This document shows, piece after piece, positions 1 to 11,784 of a stretch of DNA of 64,000 nt. Position 1 is the first letter of the stretch; every line of letters begins with the position of its first letter. The notes under the pieces are model-generated. The model was not told where the DNA came from and did no database searches. It worked only from the letters and a program-made list of their open reading frames with translations. This DNA is from Mallotus nudiflorus. Lineage: Eukaryota > Streptophyta > Magnoliopsida > Malpighiales > Euphorbiaceae. The stretch covers positions 17,501 to 81,500 of the forward strand of contig CANTUR010000541.1 in the NCBI GenBank assembly GCA_947683625.1, given 5' to 3'. Position numbers and translations under genes: made by a program.

Positions 1-3000
1 GAATCATTCTTTTGAAGCTCATCTTCTTCATTATAAATGATCTGCTTGCCCTGAAATAACCTGGCCCAATAGGGAACTTCTAATTCATTGGGCCTTTCGA
101 TACAATCAAATAGAAAGCCCTAAGGGCACCATATTCTAGGAGCCAAAACTATATGATTGAATAAATCCTCCTCTATCTATTGTAGGTTGAGGACTTTTTC
201 TCCTTCCCCTTCTTTAAACTATGATTCGTATTTTTCATAGAGAAATCTCTGATCAAGGATAGAATAAGATCCATTTTGCATCATATCTAAGGGACTTCTT
301 GGTTCGGGCCGAAGAAGCAATGTCACTTGATCATTATCAGACTGACTGTAACCTTTTTCTGTCTATGAGGATCCCACCAGAGCGCTTTCTACTTCTAATA
401 GGCCATGAACTAGATCGGAATCATTCTCAACAAGTCCATAATAAGTGATCCCATTTTTTTCATTGGGTCCGGGTAGAGACCAAAGGTCTTAAGCAACCAA
501 TCCGATAGAATAACTCAAAAGATAAAGAAGTATTGTTAATTTCTTCATGCTCAATCCAAGTTCGAAGTACCATTTGTACAAATAAGAATCCACTTTGTTA
601 CATGATTTCTTCTTTATATAGATAGATATATGATCTATAAGGCAATTACTTAGAAATACATTTTGTGCAATAGCCCGTCCTATATGATAGAAAAGGATCC
701 CATGATCTTGAACCGATCTTACCTGGGATCGTAAATCCCAAGTTTTTCTATGAAGAGCAGATGTAATTATATTAGTGTCTATAATTGATTTATTTTGTGT
801 AATAATAATTGATAAGGCCTCATCGGTAAGTGCTACAAGTTCTCATACATTGGAACCCATGGTTATGGACCCGAATCCATTAGTATGGAACATTTTATTT
901 TCCAAGTGAAATCCCTTATTATATGAAAGAGTAAAAAAGTGCTTTCATTGTTGTGGAATAAGAAGCCTTCGTATCTTAATGCATGTATTTAATTTTTTCG
1001 GAGCTATTAGAGCGGGATCCACTTTTTGGGAAATATGAGTCGAAGCAATAACAAGAATATTTCTAATGGAACATCTTTCATAATCCCTGGAGAGATAGTT
1101 CACTAATAGATTGAGGGATAAGTAATTCAATTCATTCACATCCAAATCATGAATTTTTGGAATCCATATTATGCAAGGAGATATTTCTTTTGCTAATTTG
1201 AATTGAAGGGTGATATAAAATTGGTCTATTTCCAGCATCATATCCATAGTTAGTGCATTCATCCTAGTTAGAAACTCTAGCTCCGTATCAAAGTCATGGT
1301 CGATATCGTCACTCACATCAATATCATCACTCACATCAATATCATCATAATCATTAATAAGAAAACCCTTAGGCTTGTTATCCAGGAACTTGTTCAGAAA
1401 TATTGTAATGAAAGGAAGATAGGATTTTATCGCTAGGTATTTGACCAAATAGGATCATCCAGTTCCTATAGAACCTATCACTAAAATACCCCTAGAGGGG
1501 GATAAGGCTAAGCGGAGTGAAAAGGGTTTTCCATGAGATGGGAAATGAAAACTATTCACCCTACACAAGGTTTGTGAATAAGTGGTTGTCTAATAATAAG
1601 CAAGGAATATCCGTCTTTCTGCTAAACAGGGTGTATTGAACTCATAATTCATTAGATACTTTTTATGAATGTCAACTAAGTATCGTAAATAAATTGCTCC
1701 CAGCTCTTCAATCACTTGATAACCAGAGTCATTCTTTGATAAATGATCACTATGAGTCAGACTCAATAGAATTTGATCAATCCTTTTTTTTGTCATTAAG
1801 GTGGAGAACTGAACCAAGAATTCTCTTTCTTTATCATTAATTGAATCACTGTTCGTGACTGAGGATTCTATTTATCATTAATCCAATCATTATTCACATT
1901 TTTTCTTTTTCTTATCAATGAATAAATCTCTTTACTTGTATGACTTAGATGTCTCGTATTTCTTGAAAAAGTGATTCAATTGATGGGATTTGGTATGATA
2001 CTTATGAGATCGATGAGATTGATATTCAAAAATTTCTTTGTATAACATATTGATTTAACCCTATAAGCGGGACCACCACCCCATAGCATGTTGCCACTAG
2101 AAGCAAAACCCGCATTTCTTCTAAAAAATAACCTAATTGTTCTAGAGCAACTAGAAAGCAATACTTTAACTAGAAAGAATTCCATTTAGACGTAGGATAC
2201 CTATTTAGAAGTTTTTGCAACTCCATCATGTATGATGGAATCATCAAAGATTTGACCTTTTTTAAATATGTCTGTAACTCACTACAGGCTCGAGAAATAA
2301 AGAGAAGATGTGTACAAACGAAATATCTAATAACAAGAAGAAGGAAAAGGATAGAATAGAGGAACTCCCAAACATTTGGTGATCTTAGATGTGTCGATAT
2401 CAATGGTGGCTCATTATTTTAATGAATAATTTCTTCAGACAGAAGAAGATTATGTAAAAACTTACTCAAAATCTCACTTATTAGATTCCATTGTGGAAGA
2501 CACAATTTTTTCTGAAGAATTCACCATGATATATTTGATCCCTGCATAATGTCATGAAAAATAGATATAAATTTTTGACTGCTACTTAGTATTGGTAATA
2601 GGTCCAAAAGGGCATCTAAAAATAGTAAATTTAGAAATTTATACCCTGCCGAAGTAAGGAACCATGGCATATATGTTTGGAATAGATTCCATTTTGAGAG
2701 AGTTGAAACAACACTATCTCATTGAAAGGTTCTATACATCTACCCTTTTTCAACACATTTCTTTAGACAAAGACTCCATTTTTTCCTCTTTTCAAATGGT
2801 AAATATTTCTCAGAACATGGAGTGTGAATCAAACCCATGTTTGAATTGAAATTAAGATTCTGATGCAAGTTCTTCCCTTCTAAATCAGATAGATTCATAT
2901 ATGAAAGAGGTTGATAATAAGTTCTTTCAAAATTTACTATTTGTCCCTTTGTTAGAGGTGTTCCAAAAATGTATGCGATAAAAAAAATAGCTCTATGAAC

Positions 3001-5928
3001 GAATGGATCAGATCGAATTGGAAAATGGAAAGATTTGTACAAGTTATACCTTTCATTACCACTTTGTGGACAATCATTAGGTATGAATATGTTAGATACC
3101 TATGACTTAATTAGTGAAATGGTATCTCTCTCCAAAAAAGCATGTTTTTTTTTACCGCCGCACAAAGAAAATATTTTGTCGTGAATGAACAAGATATTGA
3201 GGAATTGTCCATATGTAAAATCATAATTCTTGATACAGGCCTTTTCCACATAAAAGGGAATCTTTTATTACAATAGAAGCAGAAGTGATGTAGATTGTTC
3301 AAGAATCGAAGTCGATTTGCTTTATAAAAAGAAGATATCAATGAACTTCTATGAAAAGGTTTCACGGGATTCAGCCAATTATCTTGATCCTAGGATATCA
3401 TTGAGAAATAGGAATCCGTGTTATCAAAAGATTTCTTGCGATAATTTCTAGTATGGAATGAGTCAATCATCCACTTTGGTATCTTATTGAACAAAAATGG
3501 TGATATTGTTCCTCCATTAATAAAAAATTTTGATTTTTAGGAAGTATCATGATCATCCAATAAGAAGGGTTTCCATTTTTTCAAATGAATGATTTGAAGA
3601 CCTATTGGTGCTAACCGCTGATTACCGAGTTGATCATTTGGACCTTTCAATTCATAGATATGGATTGAAGACCTATGAATGGGAATATTCCTAAAAATTA
3701 TAAAGAAAAAAGGAAGTGAGTTAGATAAAAAGAGAAGAAACTTGGATAAAAAAAGAAGTAACTTGGACAAAAAGAAATGAAGTGACTTAGAAAAATATAT
3801 TTTGTCGATAACCTCAGACCAATCAATTGAATATTGATTAATATGTAATCGATCGAACATTACTTGAAAAAGAAAATGGTTCTTCTGCTCAGAAATCAAA
3901 TGTCCCAAATGTTCTTGGAAATTCTTACTCCTATTAGACCATTTGTATCTATATGCATTAGGATCCCAATCCATGGATCTCTCATTTCGAGAAAGAAAAA
4001 TAAGAGGATCGAACCATTTCTTCTGACTCTATTTCAAATTTGATAACTGTTGGTTGATCGTATATTTCATTATAGTTCTATGATTCAGAGTATCATTTCC
4101 TATTGGATCCCTTTGAATTCCATATTCAAAGTTGCGATCGAAGATATTCATTAAAAAGAATTAAGTCAATACATTTCTTATGTATCCATAGGTACTATAT
4201 TGGATTTGAATTAGATTTAGGATCAATCCATATTAATTGACTGCCTCCATTATGTTGTTGCTAGCAAATACCAATATTTTTTTTTGTTTTGGATCTTCCA
4301 AATCATTCCCACAGGAGATTAGGACCCATTTTTTTTTTATCCTTCAATAAAAAGATTCATTCTCTTCATAAAAAATAGGAGGTTGAACCAATAAAGATTT
4401 CTTTTTCAATTCATCCTTGGAGTTCAATACCTCATTCAAGAATTATTTTTGATCCAATCGATAGGAATCAATAAAAAAGGTAAATCCCTTATGATACACC
4501 GGATCCGGCTTGGTTATTGAAAAAGTGAATAGATACGCCATTTCTTAAAATCTCTCTTCTGATTCAAAATCGCGGTGTAATGTGTATCCCCCCCATTTCG
4601 ATCATGGAATAGATGAAATAAATCAAAAAATGGATTTTTGTTCAAGAAAGAAATCTTATTGGAACTGTCCATATCCAGTTCATCCTTTAGAACCATATCA
4701 CATCCCAGATCTAGGGAAATAAGATGAATTGATACAGTATTTTGTAAATACGTGATTATCTTGAATATATTAACTATTTCTTTATTTTTATATCACCTAG
4801 AGGGGACAAAATAAACATCTTATTCTTTCTTCAACAATTTTTTATCTCTATTGGACCTCTCAAGAGGATTCGAACCCAGATGAAGTTCTGACGATCTGCT
4901 AGAGATAAAAGAACGAATGGATCTCGTAGGATTCCTAAGAAATTCTTCGATTTCTTTCAGAAGAAGATGATTATTCATCTCCTTCTCACCTTTCGTGAAT
5001 AGCCAAGACATTGAGGAATATCCAGAAAGGCATTTAGGGAATTAGTTTAATTCTATCTCTATTCGTTCTATTTGAAAAAAGGAAGGATCCCAAAGAATCA
5101 ATCTTTCTTTTAGTTGTTGAATCTTTCTTTAATTGATCAATGTGTGATATTCCGAATCCTTATTACTAATGGAATTGAAATGATCTCTGAATTAATCAGA
5201 GGATCCCTTTAATTGGCTAGAAAGATGATCAAACAATTCTCAATCATAGTCCTTATGGATCGGATCATCCCTATAATATACAAAAAGAAACTCTAGATAT
5301 TTGATATCTTTTTCTTTGAATGAGATCTCATTTCCAGCGACGATTTCATTAGATATCTTACAACTAGAATCCCTCTTTTTTTCGTTCCAGTTCCACCACT
5401 ACCGTGAACCCCAGTTAGGTTTAGACATTATACACTTTTTAGTTATTGGGAGAACCCAAGTACTCTCTTTCGGATCCAAGAAAGAGCTCTTAGAGATCTT
5501 TTTTTCCTTTTGGAAGATACAGGAGCGAAATAATCAAACTATTGATATTGGAAGACCAAAAGGATTCTTCCAATGTATCATTTCTAGGTCCAATGGAATT
5601 TATAGGTATAGGAAGAAGCCCTGTCAAATAGAGATTTTTTCTTTCGACTATCCTTTGATTGTTAATACGATATATAAGGACCACTACTACAAATAGTACT
5701 ACACCCTTGATCATGAAATATCGATTGCTTGTTGAACCCTGTGAATTGCGTGAAAGTAAGATACTCCAAATTTAGGAGTCTGAGAGTTTTATAAAATGTT
5801 CTTGATGGAAAAAAAATGTGAATGAAAGATCCCACGAAATTGAATTGGGTCCATGAATCTAATAAATAGTGAGAATTCTTAATCTCTCTCAATTCAAAAA
5901 TCCAGGATTTGAATTAATGTCCTTTCAT
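1..5928 (-). pseudogene. ycf2: ycf2 pseudogene, IR copy A (3' end outside window)
   Basis: Minus-strand reading from 5928 follows plastid Ycf2, the very large FtsH-like/AAA-type protein linked to the plastid import motor. Recognisable blocks run in order from the N-terminus (KSWIF near 5890) to the C-terminal third (TELEFLTRMNALTMDMM near 1255, KVDPALIAPKKLNT near 1000). The gene continues past position 1, so roughly the last 180 residues are missing. The frame is broken repeatedly: an early CAA-to-TAA stop sits at about codon 6, the longest open piece is only 167 codons (945-1448), and an internal deletion of about 0.5 kb near 5215 removes sequence that the second copy (21181-22075) keeps. 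Next to trnI-CAU in the normal IR order. Clearly a dead nuclear copy. Confidence 0.95.
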
Positions 5929-6016
5929 TGATTCCTCCTAAATTGCATTAATTTATCCTAAAGATTTCATTTCAATTATAATTTGGTCATTCACCATGTA
6001 CGAGGATCCCCGCTAA

Positions 6017-6090
6017 GCATCCATGGTTGAATGGTTAAAGCGCCCAACTCATAATTGGCAAATTCGTAGGTTTAATTCCTATTGGATGCA
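6017..6090 (+). tRNA. trnI-CAU: trnI-CAU, plastid-derived, copy A
   Basis: A 74-nt match to plastid tRNA-Ile(CAU), with the CAT anticodon in ACTCATAAT. It lies between ycf2 and rpl23 exactly as in the plastid IR. Two C-to-T changes are visible, GGCTGA to GGTTGA in the D arm and GGTTCAAT to GGTTTAAT in the T loop, which would weaken the canonical T loop. Likely non-functional in the nucleus. Confidence 0.93.
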
Positions 6091-6255
6091 CGCTAATGGG
6101 ACCCTCCAATAATTCTATTGGAATTGGCTCTGTATCAATGGAATCTCATCATCCATACATAACGAATTGGTGTGGTATATTCATATCATAACATATGAAC
6201 AATAAGAACTAGCATTCTTATTGAGACTAGAACTCATAGGGAAGAAAATAGATTT

Positions 6256-6528
6256 ATGGATGGAATCCAATATGCCATATTTACAGACAAAAGTATTCAG
6301 TTATTGGGAAAAAATCAATATACTTTTAATGTCGAATCAGGATCAACTAGGATAGAAATAAAGCATTGGGTCGAACTCTTCTTTGGTGTCAAGGTAATAG
6401 CGATGAATAACCATCGACTCCTAGGAAAGGGTAGAAGAATGAGACCTATTATGAGACATACAATGTGTATGATCATTACTCTTCAACCGGGTTATTCTAT
6501 TCCACCTCTTAGAAAGAAAAGAACTTAA
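6256..6528 (+). CDS. rpl23: rpl23, plastid ribosomal protein uL23, copy A
   Basis: An open 90-codon frame matching plastid ribosomal protein L23, which binds 23S rRNA near the peptide exit tunnel. The middle segment NQYTFNVESGSTR and the C-terminal PGYSIPPLRKKRT are family-typical. The usual length is 93; three residues are absent just before MIITLQPGY, and the same three are absent in copy B, so the deletion predates the copies. It lies between trnI-CAU and rpl2 in the native order. Still open, but with several unusual residues (RHTMC) and surrounded by dead genes. It is most likely intact by chance rather than expressed. Confidence 0.85.
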   Translation: MDGIQYAIFTDKSIQLLGKNQYTFNVESGSTRIEIKHWVELFFGVKVIAMNNHRLLGKGRRMRPIMRHTMCMIITLQPGYSIPPLRKKRT

Positions 6529-6546
6529 ATCAAAACACTTAATAGC

Positions 6547-8047
6547 ATGGTGATACATTTATACAAAACTTCTACCCCGAGCATATGCAATAGAGCCATA
6601 GACAATTAAGTGAAATCCAATACACAAAATACAGGAAATAATTTGATCTATGGATAACATCATTATAGTAAAGGCCATAATGCCAGAGGAATCATTACTG
6701 CAAGGCATAGAGGGGGAGGTCATAACCGTCTATATCGCAAAATTGATTTTTGACGGAATGAAAAAGACATATATAAGAGAATCATAACCATAGAATATGA
6801 CCCTAATCGAAATGCATACATTTGTCTCATACACTATGGGGATGGTGAGAAGAGATATATTTTACATCCCAGAAGGGCTATAATTAGAGATACCATTATT
6901 TCTAGTGTAGATGTTCCTATAAAAATGGGAAATGCCTTACCTTTGAGTGCAATTTGAACTATTGATTTACGTAATTGGAAGTAACCAATTAGGTTTATGA
7001 TGAAACCTAGAAATCAATCACTGATCCAAATTGAGTACCTTTACAGGATAGACCTCAACAAAAAACTGAAGAGTAACGATAGCAAGTGAGTGAGTTCAGT
7101 AGTTCCTTATATAAAATTATTGACTCTAGAGATATAGTAATATGGAGAAGATAAAATTTTTTCAAGCATTGACAGAACCAAAAGCACCCCTTGTTTCAAA
7201 GAGAGGAGGATGGGTTATTCACATTTCATTTGATGGTCAGAGGTGAATTAAAATCTAAGCAGTGGTAATTCTAAAGATTCCCCTAGGAAAAAATAGAAAT
7301 GTCTCCTACGTTACCCTTAATATGTGGAAGTATCGACGTAATTTCATAGAGTCATTTGGTCTGAATGCTACATGAAAAACATAAGCCATATGAAGGAACA
7401 GGAAGACCTAGGATGTAAAAGAGCATAACATAAGTGATTCAGCGGATTTGGATTCCTATATATCCACTCATGTAGTACTTTATTTCATTTTTCGATGTAT
7501 AAGATCCATCTGTATAGATATCATCATCTACACCCAAAAAGCTGTATGCTTTGGAAGAAGCTTGTATAGTTTGGGAAGAGGTTTTGATTGATAAAAAAGA
7601 AGAATCTACTTCAACCGATATGCCTTTAGGCATGACCATACATAACATCGAAATCACACTTAGAAGGGGTGGACAATTAGCTAGAGCTATGGGTGCTATA
7701 GTGAAACTGATTACAAAAGAGGGGAAATCAACCATATTAAAATTACCTTTTAGGGAGGTTCATTTAATATCCTTAAACTGCTCAGCAATAGTAGGACAAG
7801 TAGGGAATACTGAGGTGAACCAGAAAAGTTTGGGTAGAGCCGAATCTAAATGTTAGCTAGGTAAGCATCATGTAGTAAGAGGAGTAGTTATGAACCCTAT
7901 AGACCATCCCCATGGGGGTGGTGAAGGGAGGGCCCTAATGGGTATAAAAAAACCCATAACCCCTTAGGGTTATCCTGCACTTGGAAGAGAAGTAGAAAAA
8001 GGAATAAATATAGTGATGATTTGATTCTTCGTCGTTGTAGTAAATAG
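6547..8047 (+). pseudogene. rpl2: rpl2, plastid ribosomal protein uL2, two exons, copy A
   Basis: Exon 1 spans 6547-6946 and exon 2 spans 7615-8047, separated by a group II intron whose 5' end reads GTGCA (consensus GTGYG). The first codon is ATG, and exon 1 carries a 9-bp insertion near 6630 that copy B shares. Conserved stretches include the IHNIEITL block after the intron and the VMNP..HPHGGGEGRA motif near 7890-7935, the peptidyl-transferase-proximal signature of uL2. Exon 1 has in-frame stops, for example CAA to TAA around 6607, and exon 2 is closed by TAG after SKC near 7853. Nonfunctional copy of a large-subunit protein gene. Confidence 0.93.
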
Positions 8048-8112
8048 GAGAAAAAATAGAATTTGTTTCTTCGTCTTTTCAAAATAAATAAATAAAAAAG
8101 GAGAAATTAAAT

Positions 8113-8391
8113 GTGACACGTTCACTAAAAAAAAATCCTTTTGTAGCAAACCATTTATGAAAAAAAATAAATAAGCTTAACACAAAAGTAGAAAAAGAAA
8201 TAATAGTAACGTGGTCCCGGGCATCTACCATTATACCCATAATGATTGGCCATACTATTGCTATCCATAATGGAAATGAGCATTTACCTATTTATATAAT
8301 AGATCGTATGGTGGGCCATAAATTAGGAGAATTTGCACCTACTCTAAATTTCCGGGGACATGCAAAAAATGATAATAAATCTCGTCGTTAA
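8113..8391 (+). pseudogene. rps19: rps19, plastid ribosomal protein uS19, copy A
   Basis: A 279-nt stretch of exactly native length (92 codons plus stop) with the plastid GTG start at 8113. The RASTIIPIMIGH block near 8221 and the terminal SRR near 8382 identify uS19, a small-subunit head protein. An internal TTA-to-TGA type change at about codon 16 (near 8158) stops translation. It follows rpl2 at the normal spacing. The whole gene lies inside the donor IR, because an equivalent copy exists at 24260. Confidence 0.92.
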
Positions 8392-8707
8392 TTCGTTAAT
8401 CTTAATTCCTAAATAATTAATATATTAACATTTCAAATTAATATTATTAATTTAATATATTAATATTAAATAAAAATGAATATTAATTTGAAATAGAAAT
8501 AATTAATTATTAAAATGAAATAGAAATAATTAATATTAAAATGAATATTAAATATTAAATAAAAAAGATAAATAAAAAAAGAAAATTTGAATTTCATTTT
8601 ATTTCATTTTAAAAGTTTAAAAGGGAAATATAGATATTTATTAGATATTTCTATTTTTAGATATTTATCGTTCATTATCATAAAAAAAAAAGAGGTAAAT
8701 CAATCTT
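8392..8707. repeat. A/T-rich rps19-rpl22 spacer with internal duplications
   Basis: About 315 nt, almost only A and T, made of reshuffled TTAATATTAAA and GAAATAGAAATAATTAA blocks. In plastomes this spacer is normally only a few tens of bases. Copy B has a shorter version of the same expansion at 24538-24814. No gene is seen here. Confidence 0.7.
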
Positions 8708-9182
8708 ATGATAAATAAAAGAAAGAAAAAGGGAGATCCATATACGGAAGTATATGCTTTAGGCCAACATATATGTATGTCCACTCATAAAGCATGAAGA
8801 ATAATTGATTAGATTCATGGACATTCTTATGAAGAAACACTTATAATACTCGAACTCATGCCTTATTGAGCATGGTATCCCATTTTCAAATTGATTTATT
8901 CTTCAGCAGCAAATGCTCGCCACAATATGGGTTTCAACGAAGCTAATTTAATCATTAGTAAAGCCGAAGTCAACGAAGGTGCTATTGTGAAAAAATTAAA
9001 ACCCTAGGCTCGAGGGCGGGGTTATCTGATAAAAAGATCGACCTGTCATATAATTATCATATTAAAATATATATATTTATATAAAGAATATGGAAGAATA
9101 TAACATACATTTAAAAACCCAGGGATGGATAAAAAAAGCTAAATCCAAAGATATGAAATTTCATGATATGTATAGTAATTAG
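8708..9182 (+). pseudogene. rpl22: rpl22, plastid ribosomal protein uL22, copy A
   Basis: Starts at ATG 8708 and ends at the TAG overlapping the approach to rps3. The early block EVYALGQH and the later NMGFNEANLIISKAEVNEG block are plain matches to plastid L22, a 50S protein lining the exit tunnel. Arginine and glutamine codons have become stops (CGA to TGA near 8796, CAG to TAG near 8809), a C-to-T pattern. The gene lies between rps19 and rps3 as in the plastid S10-like operon. The same gene recurs at 24815-25289 and in part at 47460-47617. Confidence 0.9.
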
Positions 9183-9191
9183 TGAGGGATT

Positions 9192-9592
9192 ATAGGACAA
9201 AAAATAAATATGCTTGGTTTCAGACTTGGTACAACCCAAAGTCATCATTCTCTTTGGTTTGCTCAACCAAAAAATTACTCTAAGGGTTTACAAGAAGATA
9301 AAAAAATAAGAAACTGTATCAAGAACTGTGTAAAAAAATACAAAAATATCTTCTGGTGTTGAGGGAATTGCACGTGTAGAGATTCAAAAATGAATCAATG
9401 TGATTCAAGTCATAATATATATAGGATTCCAAAAATTATTAATAGAAAGTAAACTTAAACGAATCAAAGAATTACAGATAAATGTACAAAAGGAACTTAA
9501 TTGTGTGAACTAAAAACTCAATATTGCTATTACAAGAATTTCAAACCCTTATGGGCACCCTAATATTCTTACAGAATTTATAGCCGGACAAT
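9192..9592 (+). pseudogene. rps3: rps3 5' fragment ending at the IR/LSC border
   Basis: The first ~400 nt of plastid rps3 (small-subunit uS3). The start is mutated, ATA for ATG at 9192; the family opening GQKI is followed by the HHSLWFAQPKNYS block. Identity with the complete copy at 25299 stops at about 9592, where trnH-GUG begins one base later. Truncation therefore occurred at the donor plastome's IR boundary, not by later decay. Several stops are present. Confidence 0.9.
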
Positions 9593-9593
9593 G

Positions 9594-9668
9594 GGCGAAT
9601 GACGGGAATTGAACTCGCGCATGGTGGATTCACAATCCACTGCCTTGATCCACTTGGCTACATCCGCC
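9594..9668 (-). tRNA. trnH-GUG: trnH-GUG, plastid-derived
   Basis: A 75-nt match to plastid tRNA-His in reverse, with the GTG anticodon region TTGTGAAT intact. The 3' acceptor end pairs GGCGGAT with GTTCGCC in the native gene; here one C-to-T change (GGCGAATG) alters it. It abuts the rps3 fragment with only one base between, placing it as the first LSC gene after the IR. Confidence 0.94.
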
Positions 9669-9709
9669 CCTAAGACTATATGCTATACTATATAATATAT
9701 ATATAGTAA

Positions 9710-9711
<2 letters not shown>

Positions 9712-9792
<81 letters not shown>
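9712..9792. repeat. (TA)n microsatellite
   Basis: About 80 bp of almost uninterrupted TA dinucleotides in the trnH-psbA spacer. Length is likely unstable and assembly here is uncertain. Confidence 0.95.
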
Positions 9793-9795
<3 letters not shown>

Positions 9796-10183
9796 TACTC
9801 TATTTTTCGACTAAGTATTTATCTATTAATGGTATAAGAATTTCACTTTCTAGCATTCAAACTTCAATTTCTTATACAATCTTACAAGATATAAATACAA
9901 GAATAAAATACAACTACAAAAGACATAAAAATACAAACTTCATCTTTTATATCTTTTTTTTTCAATCTTAAAAAAATGATCGAGAAGAACATATACTCAA
10001 TTCAAAATTAGTACATAATATATAATCCTCCCCAAACAACCTATAAAACGATTCTTTTTCTAAAATCTAAAAAATTCTTTATTCTTCTTTTTTCTTAAAT
10101 CTTTAAATAATTTCTACAATCTTTAAATAAAGTTTTTTTATTTTTTATGTTTATGTAAAGTAAACATATTAAACATATAATTA

Positions 10184-10264
<81 letters not shown>

Positions 10265-10425
10265 ATTAGAAATAAAAATAAGGGGAGCAATACCAACCTC
10301 CTTGTCTTGATAGAACAAGAAATTGGCGATTGCTCCTTTTTTTCTATTTCATATATATTTTCATACATATATATAAATATATAATTTTGAATTTTCAAGA
10401 ACTCGTATATACTAAAACTGAAATG
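9793..10425. other. trnH-psbA spacer, no gene
   Basis: A/T-rich spacer with no coding potential, including a second (AT)n run at 10187-10256. The native spacer in most plastomes is a few hundred bases, so this one is somewhat enlarged by the microsatellites. Confidence 0.8.
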
Positions 10426-11487
10426 TTATCCATTTGTAGATGGAGCTTCGACAACATCTAGGTCTAGAGGGAAGTTATGAGCATTACGTTCATGCATAAC
10501 TTACATACCAAGGTTAGTGCAGTTGATAATATCAGCCAAGGTATTAATTACACGACCTTGACTATCAACTACAGATTGGTTAAAATTGAAACCATTTAGG
10601 TTGAAAGCCATAGTGCTAATACCTAAAGTAGTGAACCAAATACCTACTACAAGCCAAGCAGCTAGGAAGAAGTGTAAAGAACAAGAGTTGTTGAAACTAG
10701 CATATTGGAATATCAATCAGCCAAAATAACCATGAGCAGCTACAATATTATAAGTTTCTTCCTCTTGACCAAATCTATAACCTTCATTAGCATATTCATT
10801 TTCTATGGTTTCCCTGATCAAACTAGAGGTTACTAAGGAACCATGCATAGCACTGAATAAGGAGCCACCGAATACACCAGCTACACGTAACATGTGAAAT
10901 AGGTGCATAAGGATGTTGTGTTTAGCCTGGAATGCAATCATAAAGTTGAAAGTACTAGAGATTCCTAAAGGCATACCCTCATAAAAGCTTCCTTGACCAA
11001 TTGGATAGATTAAGAAAATAGCAGTAGCAGCTATAACAGGAGCTGAATATGCAACAGCAATCCAAGGGCGCATACCCAAATGGAAACTAAGCTCCCACTC
11101 ACTACCCATGTAACAAGCTACACCAAGTAAGAAGTGTAGAACAATTAGTTTATAAGGATCGCCATTATATAACCATTCATAAATGGATGCCACTTCCCAT
11201 ATTAGGTAAACATGCAAACCTATAGCCGCAGAAGTAGGAATAATGGCACCATAAATAATATTGTTTCCATAAAGTAGAGATCCAAAAACAGGTTCATGAA
11301 TACCATCAATATCTACTGGAGGGGCAGAAATGAAAGCAATAATAAATACAGAAGTTTCGATCAATAAAGTAGGGATCATTAAAATAACAAACCATCTAAT
11401 GTAAAGATGGTTTTCGATGCTGGTTATCCAATTGCAAAAACGACCCCATAGGCTTTTGCTTTTGCGTCTCTCTAAAATTGCAATCAT
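10426..11487 (-). pseudogene. psbA: psbA, photosystem II D1 protein
   Basis: Exactly 1062 nt, the native length of psbA (353 codons plus stop), with no net indel. It encodes the D1 reaction-centre protein that binds P680, pheophytin, QB and the manganese cluster. Blocks such as LHFLLGVACYMG, EWELSFHLGMRPW and GYRFGQEEETYNIVAAHGYFG are intact. Two in-frame stops break it: CGA to TGA at 10714-10716 and a TAA replacing a Glu codon at 10498-10500. Many substitutions are of G-to-A or C-to-T type (T2I, several P to L, G to R), some at normally invariant sites. A well preserved but dead copy. Confidence 0.96.
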
Positions 11488-11578
11488 GCTAAATCTTGGT
11501 TTATTTAATCATCACGGACTCCCAAGCACACGAATTCTTTATAAATCAAAATAGATAATTGAGGGCTTGTTATTCAAC

Positions 11579-11608
11579 AATATAACATGGCTTATATATC
11601 TGTGTCAA
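11579..11608 (-). promoter_or_regulatory. psbA sigma70-type promoter remnant
   Basis: On the minus strand TTGACA (-35, at 11603-11608) is followed, 18 bp on, by TATATT (-10, at 11579-11584), with the TATATAAG element characteristic of plastid psbA between them. The -10 differs from the usual TATACT by one C-to-T change. It lies about 90 bp upstream of the psbA start codon, the expected position for the plastid-encoded polymerase promoter. Confidence 0.75.
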
Positions 11609-11784
11609 CCAATACCAACATTCATGGATATATTTTTATGATCTTATCTATCTAGATTCATTAGGATTTTTTCACAAAATTTGAATTTTTAAGTGAATTA
11701 AAAAATAAAATTCAGAACTGAAATTTCCATATATATAATATAGGATTTCATTTGATCTCAATGATTTCAATATGATAATCATAA

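Noticed and set aside
10138..10398. 86-codon minus-strand ORF with an isoleucine-tyrosine repeat
   Set aside because: It is the (AT)n microsatellite translated in the trnH-psbA spacer.
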